DNA of 22,735 nucleotides, taken from NCBI GenBank assembly GCA_964525485.1, contig CAZGHH010000015.1, forward strand, positions 1-22,735. The letters run 5' to 3'. Made by a program: the position numbers and the translations under genes. Shown one piece after another: positions 7,022 to 13,848 of the stretch; within the stretch, counting starts at the first letter, position 1, and the number at the start of each line of letters is the position of its first letter. The notes under the pieces were generated by a model, which worked only from the letters and a program-made list of their open reading frames with translations, did no database searches and was not told the origin of the DNA. This DNA is from DAONBD01 sp964525485 (GTDB lineage: Bacteria; Patescibacteriota; Gracilibacteria; UBA1369; LOWO2-01-FULL-3).

Positions 7022-7561
7022 ATGATCTTATCTGATGGAACTTTGAGAGAGATGATTGAAAGGGGTGAACTTGGGGTCGAACCTTTGAGTGATGATTCTA
7101 TTCAACCGGCTTCGATCGATTGTCGGCTTGGGACGCATTATTTGGTGGTAGAAGAAAATTCTATGGATGTTTTGACGATGGATTCTGAGATCAAATATAG
7201 GGAATTGGAAAGTGAAGATTTCACTCTTCCTCCGCATTCATTTGTACTCGCGACGACTCAGGAATATGTGAAACTTCCAAACGATCTGACTGCTTTCGTA
7301 GAGGGAAGGAGCTCTATCGGAAGAATGGGATTATTTATTCAAAATGCCGGATGGGTCGATCCCGGGTTTGAAGGTCGCATTACTCTTGAAATTTATAATG
7401 CAAATTCTTTGCCTATTAAATTAAAAGCCGGGCGCAGAATATGCCAATTAGTTTTTTGCAAAATGGATAAAGCGGCGGAGGTGCCATACGCGGGAAAATA
7501 TCAGGGACAGGAAAAGTCAGTTGGAAGTAGGGTGTGGAAGGATAGGGAAGCTTTACTATAG
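7022..7561 (+). CDS. dcd: dCTP deaminase
   Basis: The 179-residue protein converts dCTP to dUTP, the precursor of dTTP. It shows SIQPASIDCRLG (26-37), the nucleotide-binding EGRSSIGRMG (94-103) and AGWVDPGFEG followed by TLE, whose glutamate E123 corresponds to the catalytic residue. Some relatives are bifunctional dCTP deaminase/dUTPases; the sequence alone does not settle this, and no dut gene is visible. The frame is open 27 codons upstream, but those residues do not resemble the family, and the predicted transcription start near 6988 lies inside that extension. ATG at 7022 is therefore chosen. It is transcribed divergently from rubredoxin. Confidence 0.92.
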   Translation: MILSDGTLREMIERGELGVEPLSDDSIQPASIDCRLGTHYLVVEENSMDVLTMDSEIKYRELESEDFTLPPHSFVLATTQEYVKLPNDLTAFVEGRSSIGRMGLFIQNAGWVDPGFEGRITLEIYNANSLPIKLKAGRRICQLVFCKMDKAAEVPYAGKYQGQEKSVGSRVWKDREALL

Positions 7562-7658
7562 ACATAGCCTTTATTCCATATGTTTTTTTGATAGCCTTTC
7601 TTTTGATTATCGAAATTTGTCGAGTCTTTTTATTTGTTTGATATTATTGTAAGGGTTC

Positions 7659-7687
7659 TTGACAAATATGTCTAAAACTGCTTTAAT
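7659..7687 (+). promoter_or_regulatory. Strong sigma70-type promoter for the second methyltransferase gene
   Basis: A perfect -35 TTGACA (7659-7664), 17-bp spacer and TTTAAT (7682-7687, 5 of 6) predict a start near 7694, 19 nt before the ATG at 7713. This is the best promoter match in the window. Confidence 0.75.
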
Positions 7688-7712
7688 GCCATCTATTTAA
7701 AATTATTTTAAT

Positions 7713-8699
7713 ATGCCAAATTTTGAAGAACATAATGGATTTCAATTGCAAATTGGAGACAGAAACCCTCATGAAGAGATGATGTTACATTTGTGGACCA
7801 ATCTGGGAAAGATACTTTCTCGCGGTTCTATTGCAGGAGTTGGCTTCCCATCATCTGTCGAGGAAGAAGAAGCTGGAATTGCTTCTCAAGATCCGGCTAA
7901 GTCTTCGGCTCATTTTACTCAGACAAGATCTCAGGTTAGAGATGGATTGCGTGCTATTGTTGAGCATTCTATTGATAAATTTGGTATTCCTATGGAAAAA
8001 GGTTTGGATGTGGGGTGTGGAGCTTCTGCTGAAATGGTTAGTGAGCTTATGAAAAATAAAATTACTGATTTGAGTCAATGGATTCAAATTGATGTTAATA
8101 GAAATACGGTGAGAGAAGCGCGTAGGTCGTCCGGGCATCGTACTGATGTGAGAATGGCTTCTTATTTGCATTTGGATAGAGATTTGCCTGATATGAAATT
8201 TGATACTGTTTCCGGTTTGTCGTCTCTTGATGCTACTTGTTTTATTGAAACAGCTGTAGAACAGATCAGACAAGCTTTAAATGATGGTGGATTTTTGTTT
8301 CATGTTCAAGATGTTCGTCCCGGAATGGTTCATGTTTATCAAGAATTGGCTCGTGAAGGCGTGGCTCAAGGAGTTGATGGTTATAAAGCTTTGATTGATG
8401 GTCGTCTTGCCGGTCCCAGTGGCACTCTCCAAACAGGTTGTCAGTCTGTGTTTTTTGTCCAGACACCTGAAGGATGGGTTTCTGTTAGCGAAATGTTTAG
8501 AAGAAACTTAGGAAGAGCGTTGGCCGACAATGGTGGCTTTGAAATTTTGTTTAATGACTGGATAACTGCTAGAAAAAGGGTTCAGGCTGGCGCCAAGATG
8601 GCGAGATTGTATCATATGAATGCGTTGCTTGGCGTAGATCCTCGTTATATTGGAAATGATGCTATTTCTGCTGCTGTTACCGTTGCAAGAAAGAAATAA
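7713..8699 (+). CDS. Orphan class I SAM-dependent methyltransferase
   Basis: The 328-residue protein has a central methyltransferase domain. The SAM loop GLDVGCGAS is at 97-105. An acidic residue follows strand 2 (IDVN, D127). FDTVSGLSSLD is at 163-173, and the post-motif ALNDGGFLFHVQDV is at about 188-201. The first 90 residues and the C-terminal 120 match no family I recognise. There is no membrane segment. Small-molecule, protein and RNA substrates are all open. Like the methyltransferase at the start of the window, it is a single gene behind its own promoter, although the two share no obvious similarity outside the SAM-binding core. The gene after it is convergent. Confidence 0.8.
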   Translation: MPNFEEHNGFQLQIGDRNPHEEMMLHLWTNLGKILSRGSIAGVGFPSSVEEEEAGIASQDPAKSSAHFTQTRSQVRDGLRAIVEHSIDKFGIPMEKGLDVGCGASAEMVSELMKNKITDLSQWIQIDVNRNTVREARRSSGHRTDVRMASYLHLDRDLPDMKFDTVSGLSSLDATCFIETAVEQIRQALNDGGFLFHVQDVRPGMVHVYQELAREGVAQGVDGYKALIDGRLAGPSGTLQTGCQSVFFVQTPEGWVSVSEMFRRNLGRALADNGGFEILFNDWITARKRVQAGAKMARLYHMNALLGVDPRYIGNDAISAAVTVARKK

Positions 8700-8793
8700 T
8701 TTTTATTTGTGTGTTTTAGAAGTTTGATAAAACAGGAGGATTTTTTGGTATCTTCATCGACGTTTAAAAGTAGTGCAGCTGTTTGTATGCAAA

Positions 8794-10005
8794 TTAATTT
8801 ATGTCGTTGAAAGTTGTTTGAAGTAATCTTCGAGGTACTCGTGTGATTCTTCGTATGTTCCCATTTATTGCTACGATTACGTCTCCCTGATTTTTATATT
8901 TGTTATACGTATTTAAATCTATTTCCCATAAATTCGTGACTCTCGATTTTATATCATCTCCCGAATTTTTAATATCCACTATTTGAAAGCGATCCTCATC
9001 ATTTACCCATTCGTATTGACCGGTCGGTCTTTCTTTCTTCATTGCAAATGTCTCTGGAAACAAAACTACTTTGTCCGCCCCTGGTTTATTTGGGCCGAGA
9101 CGCGACTCTTGCTCCTCTAATATGCTTTGTATTGCTTTTCTTTTTTGAGCTATTTCTCTTCTTGTGACTGTTTGAATGTCGGTAGATTCAGTAGGCGTAT
9201 TTGTTGTGGCTGAGCTGGAACGTGGTTTTACAACCGGGTTTGTTTGAGGTGTTGACGGTGCTTTTACAACCGGGGTTGCTCTAGGTGTTGATCGTGGTTT
9301 TACAACCGGGGTTGCTTGAGGTATTGATCGTGGTTTTACGACTGGAGTTGTTTGAGGTGTTGCAGGAGGAGTTTCTGCTTGCGATTGTTTCGATATTTTT
9401 TTCGTTCGTTTTTTTTGACCTTTTAATATTATAGTTCTCAATGGCTTAGCTTCTGCTTCAAGTGTTTTTATTTCTTTAATTCTTTGAGCTTCATATTCTC
9501 TAAATCCTTTTAAAAGTTCTTTTCTTTCTTTTTGTATTTGTATTTGTAAATTTTCTAGAAAACTCTGTTCCATTTGTTGAATTTGTATTTCGATAATTTC
9601 TTGCATATTCTTTAATACAATTGCTCTATATGGAGTATTTGATTGTACTTGTGACTTTTTTAACCTTTCTCTCATTTCAATTTTTTTTCTTTCTAATTCT
9701 TGCATGCGTTCAGAGCTGTATTTCTGAAGGGTACTTCGAATGTTCAATTTTTCTGTTTTAATTTCATCTCGAATTTGCTCTTTGGCTCTCTCTATCGTTT
9801 CCAATCTCTCTATTGCATTTATTTCTGTTGAGGTCAACGAGGAATCTAATGTCCTTTTTTTTTGATGAGTTGCACGTATTTCGTCAACTAATCCTTTGAT
9901 TGCTTGCGCGATCAATGGGTCACATACATCTCTTGTAAGAAATGATATTTCTAGATCATCGGGTGTGTTTTGGCCTAATTGTTCGTTTAAATATATCGCT
10001 CCCAT
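8794..10005 (-). CDS. Coiled-coil protein with four 12-residue Pro/Thr repeats
   Basis: I recognise no family for this 403-residue protein. Residues about 60-205 are Glu/Lys/Gln/Arg-rich with heptad-like hydrophobic spacing, suggesting a long coiled coil. Residues 216-263 are four consecutive 12-residue repeats of the type TPQxTPVVKPRS. A second charged helix follows (about 281-303). The C-terminal stretch (about 308-395) looks globular and ends in a basic strand region, GDVIVAINGNIRRITRV. There is no signal peptide or membrane helix, so it is probably cytoplasmic. A stalk, hinge and head layout suggests a scaffold. It lies downstream of rlmN on the same strand but has its own strong promoter. 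Confidence 0.7.
   Translation of the reverse strand: MGAIYLNEQLGQNTPDDLEISFLTRDVCDPLIAQAIKGLVDEIRATHQKKRTLDSSLTSTEINAIERLETIERAKEQIRDEIKTEKLNIRSTLQKYSSERMQELERKKIEMRERLKKSQVQSNTPYRAIVLKNMQEIIEIQIQQMEQSFLENLQIQIQKERKELLKGFREYEAQRIKEIKTLEAEAKPLRTIILKGQKKRTKKISKQSQAETPPATPQTTPVVKPRSIPQATPVVKPRSTPRATPVVKAPSTPQTNPVVKPRSSSATTNTPTESTDIQTVTRREIAQKRKAIQSILEEQESRLGPNKPGADKVVLFPETFAMKKERPTGQYEWVNDEDRFQIVDIKNSGDDIKSRVTNLWEIDLNTYNKYKNQGDVIVAINGNIRRITRVPRRLLQTTFNDIN
9217..9360 (-). repeat. Four in-frame 36-bp tandem repeats
   Basis: 144 bp made of four 36-bp units encode the TPQxTPVVKPRS-type repeats (units begin T, I, T, T). The units differ by a few substitutions (for example PRS to APS in the third). 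They probably arose by duplication within the gene, and copy number may vary between strains. Confidence 0.8.
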
Positions 10006-10029
10006 TTTGATAATTTTAATAGAGGAGAG

Positions 10030-10057
10030 ATTTTACACCTTTTCTTTTAAAAGTCAA
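10030..10057 (-). promoter_or_regulatory. Promoter for the coiled-coil repeat protein
   Basis: On the minus strand TTGACT (10057-10052, 5 of 6) and TAAAAT (10035-10030, 5 of 6) are separated by 16 bp. The predicted start near 10023 leaves about 18 nt of leader with no Shine-Dalgarno. It lies in the gap after rlmN, so this gene can be expressed independently. Confidence 0.6.
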
Positions 10058-10083
10058 CCCGTCTTTACGGAGTCTCGATATTT

Positions 10084-11190
10084 TTATGATTTTGCTGCCA
10101 ATTGGCCACAGGCCGCATCTATGTCTTGGCCGAATTCAAAGCGCTGGATCGCGTCGATGCCGTGTTTTTCAAGGATGTTTTTAAAACGGCGAATTTGATT
10201 ATGGGAGGTTTGATCGAATAGGGGAATCGCTTTGGTTTCTATTTTCTGAGCTTTTTGTTTTTCGCGGACTTCTTTTGCCGATTCTTTCGCATATGTTAGG
10301 TTGTATGGGATCAGGTTGACCATGCAGTTGAATCCTTTTAGGATTTGAGCGAGTTCTTCAGCGTTTTCTTCGCTGTCATTTACTCCTTTTAGCATGATGT
10401 ATTCAAACATTAACTTGCGATGCGTTTTGTCGTAATAATGTTTTATTGATTCGAGGATTTTTGCGAGTGGATATTTGCGATTTGCCGGCATGATTTTTGT
10501 ACGGAGTTTATCGTTTGGTGCGTGGAGTGAAAGCGCGAGATTTACTTCTAGATTTTCGTCTGCCAAACGGTCTATCCCTTCTATAATCCCGCATGTTGAT
10601 ATAGAGAATCTTCTTGCTCCGAGATTGAGAGTATTTTTGTCGTTGAGGCGGCGGATCGCGCTGATTACAGCGTCGTAGTTGAGAAATGGTTCGCCCATCC
10701 CCATGAAAGTGATATTGGTGATTTTTTCCTCAGTTTTCTTGAGGTGGCGTGCGAAGAATAAAATTTGTTCTATGATTTCATCTTGAGTGAGTGATCGCGT
10801 GAGTCCTAGTGTGCCTGTCGCGCAGAACGCACATCCCATCGGGCATCCGACTTGAGTCGATACGCATATCGAGTTACGCGCGGATTTGTCTTCATCAAGG
10901 CCTGCGAATGAATGTGTGTCTTTTGGATTGTGTTTCATTAGTACTGTCTCGATTTTTGCTCCGTCTTTCAAGATTATAAGCGCTTTTGCTGTCGAATTAT
11001 CTTTGCTTACTTTCAAGACAGCGTTTATTTCGAGTGGGCATTTTTCTTTTAATTTCTCCCGAAGAGACGCAGGTAAGTTTTTTGCTTCGTCCCAATTAGT
11101 GATGAGGTTTTTGAAAATAGCTTCTTCAACCTGCTTTAGACGGAAGGAAGGTTCTGATGCAAGAACTGATTTTAGGCGTGAAAGGTCCAT
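10084..11190 (-). CDS. rlmN: 23S rRNA A2503 / tRNA A37 C2-methyltransferase RlmN
   Basis: This 368-residue radical SAM enzyme methylates C2 of an adenosine in 23S rRNA and, in some bacteria, tRNA. The [4Fe-4S] ligands are C116, C120 and C123 in CPMGCAFCATG. GMGEP (164-168) is the SAM-binding motif. C109 and C361 (DIDAACGQL) match the two catalytic cysteines of E. coli RlmN (C118 and the methyl-carrying C355). SLHAPND and MLKGVNDS are also family motifs. The length is normal. The leader is AT-rich with a possible -10 TACAAT (11220-11215, minus strand) but no clear -35. It lies downstream of hppA, separated from it by a terminator. Confidence 0.95.
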   Translation of the reverse strand: MDLSRLKSVLASEPSFRLKQVEEAIFKNLITNWDEAKNLPASLREKLKEKCPLEINAVLKVSKDNSTAKALIILKDGAKIETVLMKHNPKDTHSFAGLDEDKSARNSICVSTQVGCPMGCAFCATGTLGLTRSLTQDEIIEQILFFARHLKKTEEKITNITFMGMGEPFLNYDAVISAIRRLNDKNTLNLGARRFSISTCGIIEGIDRLADENLEVNLALSLHAPNDKLRTKIMPANRKYPLAKILESIKHYYDKTHRKLMFEYIMLKGVNDSEENAEELAQILKGFNCMVNLIPYNLTYAKESAKEVREKQKAQKIETKAIPLFDQTSHNQIRRFKNILEKHGIDAIQRFEFGQDIDAACGQLAAKS

Positions 11191-11240
11191 GTTTATTTAA
11201 GTGCTTTTAAATTAATTGTAGGGCTGTGTTTTGGGAATAA

Positions 11241-11268
11241 AAAGCCACGGTATCAAAACCGTGGCTTT
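11241..11268 (-). terminator. Intrinsic terminator after hppA
   Basis: A perfect 11-bp stem, AAAGCCACGGT (11241-11251) with ACCGTGGCTTT (11258-11268), has a 6-nt loop. Read on the minus strand it is followed by TTTTTATT. It separates hppA from rlmN. Confidence 0.85.
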
Positions 11269-11278
11269 AATTTAACAC

Positions 11279-11324
11279 TTAGATCCGGGACTGGCTACTC
11301 TTTATGGAAGAGTTGGGACTTTTA
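11279..11324 (-). repeat. Diverged copy (C) of the palindromic intergenic repeat
   Basis: Immediately after the hppA stop, the minus strand reads AAAGTCC, then ACTCT, ATAAAGAGTAGCCA, then GTCCCGGATCT. These blocks follow the same order and spacing as copies A and B, with several substitutions and small gaps. ACTCTT can pair with AAGAGT and AGTCC with GGA(T)CT, giving a similar fold. As in A and B, it begins at a stop codon in the direction of the upstream gene. The relationship is plausible but not certain. Confidence 0.4.
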
Positions 11325-13352
11325 AAATAATCCGTTTGCTGTAAATACTCCTGCGAAGATCAAAGAAACGATAGTCATCAATTTGATCAAGATGTTGAGA
11401 CTTGGGCCAGACGTGTCTTTGAATGGATCACCGACCGTATCACCTACAACTGCTGCTTTGTGAGCATCAGATCCTTTTCCTCCATGAGAGCCTCCTTCAA
11501 TGAATTTTTTTGAATTGTCCCAAGCGCCTCCAGAGTTTGCCATAGAAATAGCAAGCATTACTCCTGTTATCAACGCTCCAGCCAATAGTCCTCCCAAAGC
11601 GTTTGATCCCAAAATATATCCTGTAGCAACCGGAACGACCACAGCCATGAGGCCCGGAACGATCATTTCCCTGATAGCTCCTTTCGTAGCGATGTCCACG
11701 CATTTAGCTGTGTCGCCTTTTGCTGTTCCTTCCATCAATCCTTTAATTTCTTTGAATTGTCTTCGTACTTCCTTGATCATGTCAAAAGCCGCTCTTCCAA
11801 CTGCTGACATTGTTAGTGCTGAGAATAAAAATGGAAGCATTCCTCCGATAAATAATCCGATGATTACTTTTGAATCTATTAAATTTATCATTTCCAACTT
11901 CGCAGCTACTGCGTATGAAGAAAATAAAGCCAATGCCGTCAAGGCAGCTGATCCGATAGCAAATCCTTTTCCTATCGCGGCTGTAGTATTTCCAGCGGAA
12001 TCCAGAGCATCTGTTCTTTTTCTGATTTCAGGTCCCAGTTTTGACATTTCAGCAATACCTCCTGCGTTGTCGGCTACAGGTCCATAAGCATCGATTGCTA
12101 ATGAAATACCGAGAGTTGAAAGCATTCCTACTGCACTTATCGCAATTCCATATAATCCTGCGAAATGGAAAGCAATGAAAATTGCTAAACAAATGAATAA
12201 AACCGGAAGAAGTGTAGAGTGATATCCTAATGCTAACCCTTGAATGATAGTTGTCGCACTGCCCGTGGTCGCAGAGTCAGCAAGTTTTTTGACAGGTTTG
12301 TAGTCTCCAGAAGTATAGTATTCCGTCAAAAGTCCGATGATAACTCCGGCAACAAGTCCAGATGTCATAGCAATAAAAATACCAACATACATTTCTGGCA
12401 TGATGTATTTTATTGCAAAGAAAGAAGCAATAACTGTTAATGCAGATGCTCCCCAGAGTCCTTGTTTCAAGGCACTGTGGATATGGCCTTTTTTATTAAC
12501 ACGTACGAAAAAAGTTCCGATAACTGAACAAATGATTCCGATAGCAGCTAGTACAAGTGGTAAGTAAACTCCTCCTAAATCGATTTCTTCTGCTGCCAAT
12601 CCTAGAATCATGGCAGATAAAACAGCTCCTACATATGATTCGAAAAGGTCTGCTCCCATCCCGGCTACGTCTCCTACATTGTCTCCTACGTTATCAGCGA
12701 TAACTGCTGGATTTCGAGGATCATCTTCTGGGATACCTGCTTCTAGTTTTCCAACTAGATCAGCTCCTACGTCAGCAGCTTTTGTGTAAATTCCTCCTCC
12801 AACACGTGCAAATAGAGCAATTGATGATGCTCCAAGTCCAAATCCGGTAATGAGATTTAAGGCGATGTCATGTGGGAATGCAAGTAGTTCAATGAAAATA
12901 TAAAATAAAACAGTTAAACCCATAAGACCTAGTCCAACTACAGAAAGACCCATCACGGCTCCTGATTTGAAAGCTATGCCAAGAGCTTCTCCAAGACTAT
13001 TTCTTGCAGCTTGAGCCGTTCTCACATTGGCTCTTGTAGCAATTTGCATCCCAAAAAATCCGGCGAGAACACTACTGCCTGCTCCATAAATGAAAGCAAT
13101 CATTGTGAACAATCCTTCGTTGATTTCAGTCGTTTTAACATCGATCAAAAAGAATAGAACGATACTCAAAACTACTATGAAGATGGCGATAATTTTATAT
13201 TCTCTCTTCAAGAAAGCCATCGCTCCTGAATGAATTTCTCCTGCAATTTCTTGCATTTTTTCTGTTCCAGTTGCTTTCTTGTTTACATAGAGCCCTAAGC
13301 CCAATGCTGTTAACAAGGCGAGTACGCTGGAAGCAAATACTAGGTACAACAT
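11322..13352 (-). CDS. hppA: Membrane-bound ion-pumping pyrophosphatase, K+-dependent type
   Basis: The 676-residue multi-spanning membrane protein couples PPi hydrolysis to H+ or Na+ pumping. The catalytic motifs DVGADLVGKLEAGIPEDD (194-211) and NVGDNVGDVAGMGADLFE (221-238) are intact, as is the second acidic region near the C-terminus (VVGDTVGDPFKDTSGPS). The GNTTAA motif (454-459) has Ala where K+-independent enzymes have Lys, so K+ dependence is expected. The sequence does not let me decide between H+ and Na+. The length is normal. It has its own promoter and a strong terminator. Such pumps fit organisms with limited energy metabolism that recycle biosynthetic PPi. Confidence 0.95.
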   Translation of the reverse strand: MLYLVFASSVLALLTALGLGLYVNKKATGTEKMQEIAGEIHSGAMAFLKREYKIIAIFIVVLSIVLFFLIDVKTTEINEGLFTMIAFIYGAGSSVLAGFFGMQIATRANVRTAQAARNSLGEALGIAFKSGAVMGLSVVGLGLMGLTVLFYIFIELLAFPHDIALNLITGFGLGASSIALFARVGGGIYTKAADVGADLVGKLEAGIPEDDPRNPAVIADNVGDNVGDVAGMGADLFESYVGAVLSAMILGLAAEEIDLGGVYLPLVLAAIGIICSVIGTFFVRVNKKGHIHSALKQGLWGASALTVIASFFAIKYIMPEMYVGIFIAMTSGLVAGVIIGLLTEYYTSGDYKPVKKLADSATTGSATTIIQGLALGYHSTLLPVLFICLAIFIAFHFAGLYGIAISAVGMLSTLGISLAIDAYGPVADNAGGIAEMSKLGPEIRKRTDALDSAGNTTAAIGKGFAIGSAALTALALFSSYAVAAKLEMINLIDSKVIIGLFIGGMLPFLFSALTMSAVGRAAFDMIKEVRRQFKEIKGLMEGTAKGDTAKCVDIATKGAIREMIVPGLMAVVVPVATGYILGSNALGGLLAGALITGVMLAISMANSGGAWDNSKKFIEGGSHGGKGSDAHKAAVVGDTVGDPFKDTSGPSLNILIKLMTIVSLIFAGVFTANGLF

Positions 13353-13386
13353 CTTTTCTAAGGTTATAAATATTTATGCGAGCAAG

Positions 13387-13415
13387 ATACTATCAATTGA
13401 GCAAGCCAATTTCAA
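13387..13415 (-). promoter_or_regulatory. Promoter for hppA
   Basis: On the minus strand TTGAAA (13415-13410, 5 of 6) and TAGTAT (13392-13387, 4 of 6) are separated by 17 bp. The predicted start near 13380 leaves a 28-nt leader without Shine-Dalgarno. Confidence 0.55.
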
Positions 13416-13465
13416 TAATTTTCTGTTAAATTTTATTTGCGTTTGGAGTACAGTTTATGGTTAAC

Positions 13466-13831
13466 TTAAATGGGCAAGCGTTTTTTTATTGCTCTGGATT
13501 TTGATACTTCTTTTAATTTTACAGGTTGGGCTATAGCGAGATGCGCGAATGGTCCGGTATTTTTTATTTTTTGTTGCGATTTTTTTGTATTAATGTATAC
13601 TTTGCCTTGGTCGTAGATATTGCGAAATGACGTTGCGAGTGAAAGTTGAATTTGATCCTTTGAAGCCGTAGACAACGTACACTTGAGGCAATACGAACCG
13701 AAATGAAAGCTCTCCCTCATCTTAATCTCGGGGAGGGTTCTTTTTTTGTCTTTTCGCTTTAGCTTAAATTTTGGAAGGTTTGCGGACCGAAAATTCTCAG
13801 GTCCTTTTTTGATCAGTATTTTATTGAACAT
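13466..13831 (-). CDS. Doubtful small basic ORF downstream of the MFS gene
   Basis: This open frame encodes 121 residues, rich in Lys and Arg, with no motif I can identify. It starts 17 nt after the MFS stop and would fit as the second gene of that transcript. Codon choice is not obviously abnormal. Against it, a candidate plus-strand RNA with promoter and terminator lies inside it (13602-13747), and part of the protein sequence is simply the complement of that hairpin. There is no membrane helix or cysteine cluster. It could be a lineage-specific basic protein or a chance frame. Confidence 0.4.
   Translation of the reverse strand: MFNKILIKKGPENFRSANLPKFKLKRKDKKRTLPEIKMRESFHFGSYCLKCTLSTASKDQIQLSLATSFRNIYDQGKVYINTKKSQQKIKNTGPFAHLAIAQPVKLKEVSKSRAIKKRLPI
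13574..13601 (+). promoter_or_regulatory. Possible plus-strand promoter for a small RNA
   Basis: TTGCGA (13574-13579, 4 of 6), a 16-bp spacer and TATACT (13596-13601, 5 of 6) predict a start near 13608. No plus-strand protein gene follows, but a terminator lies 140 bp downstream. Confidence 0.35.
13602..13747 (+). ncRNA. Candidate structured small RNA, unidentified
   Basis: Between a promoter-like sequence and a hairpin followed by seven Ts lie several complementary pairs: TTGCCT (13602-13607) with AGGCAA (13686-13691), ACGTTG (13630-13635) with CAACGT (13673-13678), and GGTCGTA (13609-13615) with TACGAACC (13692-13699). The last segment can instead pair through GAACC with GGTTC of the terminator stem, the layout of a conditional terminator. 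It matches no RNA family I know; the SRP RNA core, RNase P core and tmRNA ends are absent. The rival explanation is a minus-strand ORF across the same bases. Confidence 0.3.
13695..13747 (+). terminator. Plus-strand terminator-like hairpin with seven Ts
   Basis: GAACC (13695-13699) and CTCCC (13712-13716) pair with GGGAG (13731-13735) and GGTTC (13736-13740), directly followed by T7 (13741-13747). It does not end any plus-strand protein gene. Confidence 0.45.
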
Positions 13832-13848
13832 TGTTGGCCAAAAAACAC

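Noticed and set aside
8713..8746. GTTTTA/TAAAAC hairpin followed by T6 between convergent genes
   Set aside because: AT-only 6-bp stem with 7 bases before the T-run; not a convincing terminator.
11500..12087. 195-codon plus-strand frame inside hppA
   Set aside because: Antisense to conserved catalytic motifs of hppA; no independent signals.
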